A DNA stretch of 54,901 nucleotides, taken from assembly GCA_002299885.1 (NCBI GenBank), contig DBOB01000008.1, forward strand, positions 1-54,901, read 5' to 3'. Origin of the DNA: Sediminibacterium sp. UBA657. GTDB taxonomy: Bacteria > Bacteroidota > Bacteroidia > Chitinophagales > Chitinophagaceae. The notes beneath the pieces are model-generated. The model was not told the origin of the DNA, did not search any database, and saw nothing but the letters and a program-made list of their open reading frames with translations. Made by a program: the position numbers and the translations under genes. Within the stretch, counting starts at the first letter, position 1. Each line of letters begins with the position of its first letter. Shown one piece after another: positions 49,764-54,901 of the stretch.

Positions 49764-50576
49764 ATGCAAATATCTTCAACAGTTTATACCCTTTTATTTT
49801 GCTTGATTGGTTTAAACGCGCAAAGTCAAGCAATCAAAAAAAATAAACAAGTTGAAAAAATGCAACTGGTTTGGTCCGATGAATTTAATTACACCGGATT
49901 ACCTGACCCTACAAAATGGAATTATGATGTGGGCGGTTGGGGCTGGGGTAATAATGAATTGCAATACTATACCAAGGACTCCCTAGGGAATGCTAGCGTA
50001 AATAACGGACTATTGACAATCGTTTTAAAGAATCAAACTATAGAGGACCGAAAATATAGTTCGGCAAGACTGGTGACAAAAGGAAAAGGAGATTGGGTTT
50101 ATGGAAGAATAGATGTGCGTGCAAAATTACCAAAAGGATTAGGTACTTGGCCAGCGATATGGATGCTTGGATCAACCACGCCATTAAAATGGCCCGATGA
50201 TGGGGAAATTGACATCATGGAACATGTGGGCTTTAATCCTGGATTTATTCATGCTACAACGCATACAAAAAGTTTTAATCATATGATTGGTAATCAAAAA
50301 ACAGATACCATCATTGTTAAAGATTTTGATACACAATTTCACGACTACTCTGTAGTTTGGAACAAAGACAGTGTCACTATTTTATTTGACAATCTTGCAT
50401 ATTATACATTTAAAAATAATGGTACCGGAAAAGATGCTTGGCCATTTGATGGACCGATGCATTTATTATTAAATATTGCATTCGGTGGTAATTGGGGTGG
50501 AGCTAAGGGCGTGAATGATGCCGTCCTTCCAGCAAAAATGGAGATAGATTATGTGCGGGTGTATCAGTTGAAATAA
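49764..50576 (+). CDS. Glycoside hydrolase family 16 (beta-glucanase-like), secreted
   Basis: A 270-aa enzyme with an N-terminal signal peptide (about 1-23) and one GH16 domain. The catalytic motif is GEIDIMEH: nucleophile Glu148, Asp150 and acid/base Glu153. The C-terminal NIAFGGNWGG and MEIDYVRVYQ complete the jelly roll. GH16 enzymes of this length act on beta-1,3 or mixed beta-glucans such as laminarin. No carbohydrate-binding module or sus genes are adjacent. Confidence 0.92.
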   Translation: MQISSTVYTLLFCLIGLNAQSQAIKKNKQVEKMQLVWSDEFNYTGLPDPTKWNYDVGGWGWGNNELQYYTKDSLGNASVNNGLLTIVLKNQTIEDRKYSSARLVTKGKGDWVYGRIDVRAKLPKGLGTWPAIWMLGSTTPLKWPDDGEIDIMEHVGFNPGFIHATTHTKSFNHMIGNQKTDTIIVKDFDTQFHDYSVVWNKDSVTILFDNLAYYTFKNNGTGKDAWPFDGPMHLLLNIAFGGNWGGAKGVNDAVLPAKMEIDYVRVYQLK

Positions 50577-50602
50577 TGTTGATTAAAGCACATTAAAGAA
50601 TA

Positions 50603-50986
50603 CTATTTCGTTTCAAACCAAACCGGTTTATCCGTCACCCCGTCCCCATTGTAATTAATGCATAATTCTTCGTCTACGGCAACTTCACGTATTGTTTGAA
50701 TTTGGATGGTCTTGTGTTCAAAATCCATATCATATTTGCAATTCGCATCCGCACTATGGTTGTAGATAGATGCATAGCCCAACGCCACTGCTGCTTGTTT
50801 TTCATCTATCCCCCATTCAAAAATATAATCATGTAATAAAGTACTGTCCACCACTGCTCGCTCTGATGGATTTAAAACGATGACTGGTGCTATTTCTATA
50901 GTAGTTCCAGCCGGAATGGACTCGGTCGAAAAAACCCCTCTACCTCGATGCGCAGTCTCCATTATGTATAAAATTGGCAATATCAT
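50603..50986 (-). CDS. SET domain protein (putative lysine methyltransferase)
   Basis: A 127-aa stand-alone SET domain. GRGVFSTESIPAGTTIE opens the fold. YNHSADANC and ELCINYNGD form the pseudoknot that binds S-adenosylmethionine and the lysine channel. Bacterial SET proteins are less common than eukaryotic ones and their targets are mostly unknown. It is divergent from mgtE with 45 nt between starts. A later in-frame ATG (METAHRG) would remove the first strand and is less likely. Confidence 0.87.
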   Translation of the reverse strand: MILPILYIMETAHRGRGVFSTESIPAGTTIEIAPVIVLNPSERAVVDSTLLHDYIFEWGIDEKQAAVALGYASIYNHSADANCKYDMDFEHKTIQIQTIREVAVDEELCINYNGDGVTDKPVWFETK

Positions 50987-51031
50987 TGCATAAAGTTAGC
51001 ATATCCTAGTATGATTTCGTAAATTGCAGCC

Positions 51032-52426
51032 ATGTCAGCCGAATTAGAAGACGATATCATATTAGCAGAAGTTTTTTTAGAGATCCTCTCTAAAGAAGAC
51101 TTGCCGCTTTTGAAGGAATTCTTAGACGAGCAAAACATCAGTGATGTAGTAGAGCTTGTAAATGAATTTCCCGAAAAAGAAGGCTTGATTATTGATACGA
51201 TGACCGTACATCGTGCGGTGAGCGTCTTCAAATTATTGGACATCAACCAGCAGAAGGATGTCATTAAAGAACTCCCTGCAAGAAAGACAGCGAAGATCTT
51301 AAATGAATTGCCTCCGGATGACCGAACTGACTTTTTTGAAGAATTACCAAAAGCAGCCATTCGCGACCTCATTAAACTATTAGATCCAGAAGAACGTAAA
51401 ATTACTTTGTCTCTTTTAGGTTATCCAGAGGATTCAGTAGGTCGTATGATGACGCCGGATTATGTATATGTTTTTCCACACTATACGGTTGCACAAGTTT
51501 TAGATAATATTAGAAAGTATGGAAAGAACTCAGAGACGATTGATGTGATTTATATCATTGATGAATTGGGTTGTTTGGTAGATGATATTCGAATTAGAGA
51601 TTTATTATTAGCAAAGCCAACAGATATTATTAAAGATATCATTGATGGCAGGTATGTGGCATTGAATGTGTATGACGACCAAGAGCATGCAAGTAAGGTA
51701 TTTAAAATGAACAACAGAGTTGCCATTCCAGTGGTCGATGACAACGATGTGTTATTAGGGATTGTAACGATTGATGATATATTATGGGTTACCAACGAGG
51801 AGTTCAGTGAGGATATGCAAAAGATGGGAGGTACAGAAGCATTGAACGAACCTTATTTGGACATGTCTATTTTTAATTTATTTAAAAAAAGAATTACTTG
51901 GTTGGTCGTTTTATTCTTGGGTGAGATGTTGACTGCTACTGCGATGGGCTATTTTGAAGGAGAGATTGCCAAAGTAATTGTGTTGACTACATTCATCCCA
52001 TTAATTTTATCAAGCGGTGGTAATACTGGTTCGCAAGCTTCTACTTTAATTATACAAGCCATGTCGGTTGGTGAAATCACGATTGAAGATTGGTGGAAAA
52101 TTTTAAAAAGAGAAATTGTAAGTGGCTTATTACTAGGTTTAGTTTTAGGTGTGATTGGATTCTTTAGAGTGATGGTATGGCATTATATAGCTCCAGGATT
52201 TTATGGAGAACATTGGATCTTGATAGCGAGTACGATTGGATTAACCTTAGTGGGTGTGGTTATTTGGGGTACCATTACTGGATCCATGTTGCCAATGGTC
52301 TTAAAAAGATTGGGCGCCGATCCTGCCGTTTCATCTGCACCTTTTGTAGCCACTTTGGTAGATGTAACTGCAATTCTTATTTATTTTGGTCTAGCATTTT
52401 TATTCTTGCAAGGAACCCTGCTTTAA
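51032..52426 (+). CDS. mgtE: Magnesium transporter MgtE
   Basis: A Mg2+ channel/transporter of 464 aa. The cytoplasmic N domain (about 20-125, ELPARKTAKILNELPPDDRTDFFEELP) is followed by a CBS pair (about 135-255) that senses Mg2+, then five membrane helices. The pore signature is SSGGNTGSQASTL. Its last 50 bases overlap the convergent GNAT gene. Confidence 0.95.
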   Translation: MSAELEDDIILAEVFLEILSKEDLPLLKEFLDEQNISDVVELVNEFPEKEGLIIDTMTVHRAVSVFKLLDINQQKDVIKELPARKTAKILNELPPDDRTDFFEELPKAAIRDLIKLLDPEERKITLSLLGYPEDSVGRMMTPDYVYVFPHYTVAQVLDNIRKYGKNSETIDVIYIIDELGCLVDDIRIRDLLLAKPTDIIKDIIDGRYVALNVYDDQEHASKVFKMNNRVAIPVVDDNDVLLGIVTIDDILWVTNEEFSEDMQKMGGTEALNEPYLDMSIFNLFKKRITWLVVLFLGEMLTATAMGYFEGEIAKVIVLTTFIPLILSSGGNTGSQASTLIIQAMSVGEITIEDWWKILKREIVSGLLLGLVLGVIGFFRVMVWHYIAPGFYGEHWILIASTIGLTLVGVVIWGTITGSMLPMVLKRLGADPAVSSAPFVATLVDVTAILIYFGLAFLFLQGTLL

Positions 52427-53000
52427 TTGTAGGCCATTCATTTTTTAGCATACTCAATACAATAGAGTCTCGTCTTGTACCATCACTTGTAGGTAGATGA
52501 TTACGCAAAATTCCTTCGACAGTGCACCCTATTTTTTGCATCGCAGCAATGCTTCTTTTATTTCTGTTGTCTGCACGAAATTCTACACGCTCAAAACCTA
52601 TTGTTTCAAATGCATGACTTAAGAGTAAAAACTTACAGTGCTCATTCAAACCTGTCCCCCAAGTTTTTTCACTATACCAGGTATAACCAAATTGAGTTGT
52701 ATAGTTATCCAATTGTATGTCATAAAACCTTGTACTACCTATATAATTATTCTGTAGTTTATCAAAAACAATAAATGGATACGCAGTTTTTAAATGTCTT
52801 GATTCAACAGCTGTTCTGATATACTGTTCAAATTCTTGTTCTGTTGTGATAGGTGTCAATGCATATTTCCAAAGTGATGGTTCCTCTTTGACATAAGCCG
52901 AAAGATAAACCGCATCTTCTTGCATCAAAGGACGCAATAACACGCGTTCGTTTTCTAAAATGATATCTGTATTTGTATCAAAAAGCAATTTGGGATGCAT
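52377..53000 (-). CDS. GNAT family N-acetyltransferase (RimJ/Acetyltransf_3 type)
   Basis: A 207-aa acetyl-CoA-dependent transferase. RVLLRPLMQEDAVYL opens the fold. The acetyl-CoA loop region is YSEKTWGTGLNEHCKFLLLSHAFE, and VEFRADNRNKRSIAAMQKIGC is the conserved strand-helix of the RimJ-like group. Typical substrates are protein N-termini or small amines; the real one is unknown. Its 3' end overlaps mgtE by 50 bases; the last 16-17 residues are outside the core fold. Confidence 0.88.
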   Translation of the reverse strand: MHPKLLFDTNTDIILENERVLLRPLMQEDAVYLSAYVKEEPSLWKYALTPITTEQEFEQYIRTAVESRHLKTAYPFIVFDKLQNNYIGSTRFYDIQLDNYTTQFGYTWYSEKTWGTGLNEHCKFLLLSHAFETIGFERVEFRADNRNKRSIAAMQKIGCTVEGILRNHLPTSDGTRRDSIVLSMLKNEWPTIKAGFLARIKMLDQNK

Positions 53001-53019
53001 ACATTAAATTATTAATGTT

Positions 53020-53027
53020 TATTTTTG
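53020..53027 (+). promoter_or_regulatory. -7 element for glmS
   Basis: TATTTTTG fits TAnnTTTG and lies 35 nt before the glmS ATG. No ribozyme-like conserved core is visible in this short leader. Confidence 0.5.
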
Positions 53028-53062
53028 CTTAAATTATTGAATAAAGTTCAAATCATCAAAAT

Positions 53063-54901
53063 ATGTGTGGAATTGTAGGTTATATAGGTCATAGAGAAGC
53101 ATACCCAATTGTATTAAAAGGATTAAAGCGATTAGAATACCGTGGCTATGATAGTACTGGTGTGGCAATCATTCAAGATGGCAGTTTACAAGTACATAAA
53201 AAAAAAGGAAAGGTTGCCGAACTAGAAGAAGCTGTGGTGGGTAAAAATATGCATTCCAATATTTGTATTGGCCATACTCGTTGGGCAACACATGGTGAAC
53301 CGTCTGACCGCAATGCACATCCACACTTGTCTAACAATGGCAGATTGGCCATGTTACATAATGGTATTATTGAGAACTATACACAAATCAAAACTGAACT
53401 ACTTTCTAAAGGTTATACTTTTAAAAGTGATACAGACACAGAAGTTTTATTGAATTTTATACAAGACATCCAAGAAAATAACAATAGTAATTTAGAAGAA
53501 GCCTTACGCATTGCTTTAAAAAGAATTGTAGGTGCGTATTGTATCTTATTGATTGACCAGGAAGATCCTGAAACAATTATTGCTGCGCGAAAGGGAAGTC
53601 CACTAGTAATTGGTATTGGAAAAGACGAACACTTTTTAGCAAGTGACGCCTCTCCTATCATTGAATACACAAAGGAAGTGGTATATGTGAATGACTATGA
53701 GATTGCAATTGTGAAAAAGGATGAATTGATTTTGAAAAATTTAGGGAACGAAAAGCAAACACCGTTTATTCAAAAATTAGATATGGAATTAGCAGCCATT
53801 GAAAAAGGTGGCTATGACCATTTTATGTTGAAAGAGATTTTTGAACAACCTGCAACCATTTTTGATTGCTTAAGAGGTAGACTATTACAAGAGGAACAAC
53901 AAATTGTGATGGCCGGTGTAGACAACCATTTAGAAGCATTGACAAAAGCTTCTAGAATTATGATTGTAGCATGTGGTACTAGTTGGCATGCTGGCTTGGT
54001 AGCAGAATATATGATTGAAGAATTATGTCGAATCCCAGTGGAAGTAGAATACGCATCAGAATTTAGATATCGTAATCCGGTGATTCATCCCGGTGATGTG
54101 ATTATTGCAATTTCTCAAAGTGGTGAGACTGCTGATACATTAGTGGCTTTAGAAAGTGCAAAAGAAAAAGGTGCATTTATATTTGGTGTGGTGAATGCAG
54201 TGGGAAGTAGTATCGCAAGATTAAGTCATGCAGGTGCTTATACCCATGCTGGACCAGAGATTGGAGTTGCCAGTACAAAAGCATTTACAGGACAATTAGC
54301 TGTACTGACCATGATGGCATTAAAGATTGCAAAAGCTAAAGGCAGTATTTCTGATGAACGCTATGAACACTTAATCAATGAATTGGCTTCTGTTCCAGAA
54401 AAAGTAAAAACAATTTTAGCTGATACCAAAAAAATTGAAGCAATTGCAGAACAATTTAAAGGCGCTAAGGATTTTTTATATTTAGGTAGAGGCTTTAATT
54501 TTCCAATTGCATTGGAAGGCGCATTGAAATTAAAAGAGATCACTTACATCCATGCGGAAGGTTATCCAGCAGCAGAAATGAAACACGGACCAATTGCCTT
54601 AGTGGACGAAAACTTACCTGTTGTTTTTGTAGCAACTAAAGATATGTACTACGAAAAAGTAGTATCTAATATTCAAGAAATTAAAGCAAGAAAAGGACAA
54701 ATCATTGCAGTTGCCACAGAAGGTGACACTGTGTTGCCAACCATGTCGGATAATATTATGTTTGTACCTGATATTGACGAAGTCATTGCTCCTTTATTAA
54801 GTGTCATCCCTTTACAATTACTTAGTTACTATGTAGGTGTAGCAAAAGGCATTGATGTAGATAAGCCAAGAAACCTAGCGAAGTCCGTTACCGTGGAATA
54901 G
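53063..54901 (+). CDS. glmS: Glutamine-fructose-6-phosphate aminotransferase (isomerizing)
   Basis: Makes glucosamine-6-phosphate, the entry to UDP-GlcNAc. The 612-aa protein is complete and its stop is the last codon of the window. The N-terminal glutaminase has the nucleophile Cys2 (MCGIVGYIG) and GHTRWATHG. Two SIS domains follow, with ACGTSWHAG and ISQSGETADTLVAL in the first. The C-terminus has the conserved EGYPAAEMKHGPIAL and LAKSVTVE. It pairs functionally with glmM at 13.7 kb. Confidence 0.97.
   Translation: MCGIVGYIGHREAYPIVLKGLKRLEYRGYDSTGVAIIQDGSLQVHKKKGKVAELEEAVVGKNMHSNICIGHTRWATHGEPSDRNAHPHLSNNGRLAMLHNGIIENYTQIKTELLSKGYTFKSDTDTEVLLNFIQDIQENNNSNLEEALRIALKRIVGAYCILLIDQEDPETIIAARKGSPLVIGIGKDEHFLASDASPIIEYTKEVVYVNDYEIAIVKKDELILKNLGNEKQTPFIQKLDMELAAIEKGGYDHFMLKEIFEQPATIFDCLRGRLLQEEQQIVMAGVDNHLEALTKASRIMIVACGTSWHAGLVAEYMIEELCRIPVEVEYASEFRYRNPVIHPGDVIIAISQSGETADTLVALESAKEKGAFIFGVVNAVGSSIARLSHAGAYTHAGPEIGVASTKAFTGQLAVLTMMALKIAKAKGSISDERYEHLINELASVPEKVKTILADTKKIEAIAEQFKGAKDFLYLGRGFNFPIALEGALKLKEITYIHAEGYPAAEMKHGPIALVDENLPVVFVATKDMYYEKVVSNIQEIKARKGQIIAVATEGDTVLPTMSDNIMFVPDIDEVIAPLLSVIPLQLLSYYVGVAKGIDVDKPRNLAKSVTVE

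Noticed and set aside
53028..53062. glmS ribozyme/riboswitch upstream of glmS
   Set aside because: Only about 35 nt separate the promoter-like element from the ATG, too short for the ribozyme core.
1..54901. CRISPR array, prophage, insertion sequence or transposon
   Set aside because: No repeat-spacer pattern, transposase, integrase or phage structural gene was seen on either strand.

Overview
The window comes from an AT-rich chromosome of the phylum Bacteroidota, most likely the family Chitinophagaceae (Sediminibacterium-like). This rests on protein families and promoter style: DUF2723 and DUF6702 proteins, an UpxY-type NusG paralogue, TonB-type outer-membrane proteins, a TlpA/DUF4369 protein, and -7 elements of the form TAnnTTTG. 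I see no insertion sequence, prophage, CRISPR array or rRNA. It is ordinary, densely packed core chromosome, and nearly all of it is protein coding.

Layout. 1-1.8 kb: a Phe/Tyr biosynthesis operon (pheA, then an aminotransferase cut by the window edge) behind a complete attenuator with an aromatic leader peptide. 2-4 kb: a small lipoprotein and a sigma factor/membrane serine protease pair. 4-16 kb: a nucleotidyltransferase, a PLP enzyme, lipB, an rluD-like gene, an M1 peptidase/HupE/DUF6702 cluster, a GT39 glycosyltransferase, a PAP2 phosphatase, glmM and a cysteine desulfurase. 16-32 kb: DUF2723, mtaB, upxY, prc, tRNA-His, a DUF445-like protein, an outer-membrane receptor, pcm, a phosphosugar mutase and a four-gene Fe-S cluster.

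33-49.7 kb is a 16-kb run of minus-strand amino-acid genes. In transcription order it reads hisL-hisG-hisD-hisC-[sugar dehydrogenase-cytochrome c]-hisB, then trpL-trpE-G-D-C-F-B-A, then hisH-hisA-hisF-hisIE. The complete trp operon therefore sits inside the his operon, and a non-his redox pair sits between hisC and hisB. 49.7-54.9 kb holds a GH16 glucanase, a SET protein, mgtE, a GNAT acetyltransferase and glmS, which ends on the last base.

The most notable content is three ribosome-mediated attenuators (phe, trp, his). Each has a very short leader peptide rich in the regulatory residue, a 1:2 hairpin, a competing 2:3 antiterminator and a 3:4 terminator with a T-run. In all three a TAnnTTTG element ends only 4-7 nt before the leader ATG, so the leader mRNA should be leaderless or nearly so. 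The same spacing occurs before several ordinary genes (lipB, rluD-like, mtaB, PAP2, prc). I used such promoter overlaps to move several starts downstream of the longest reading frame.
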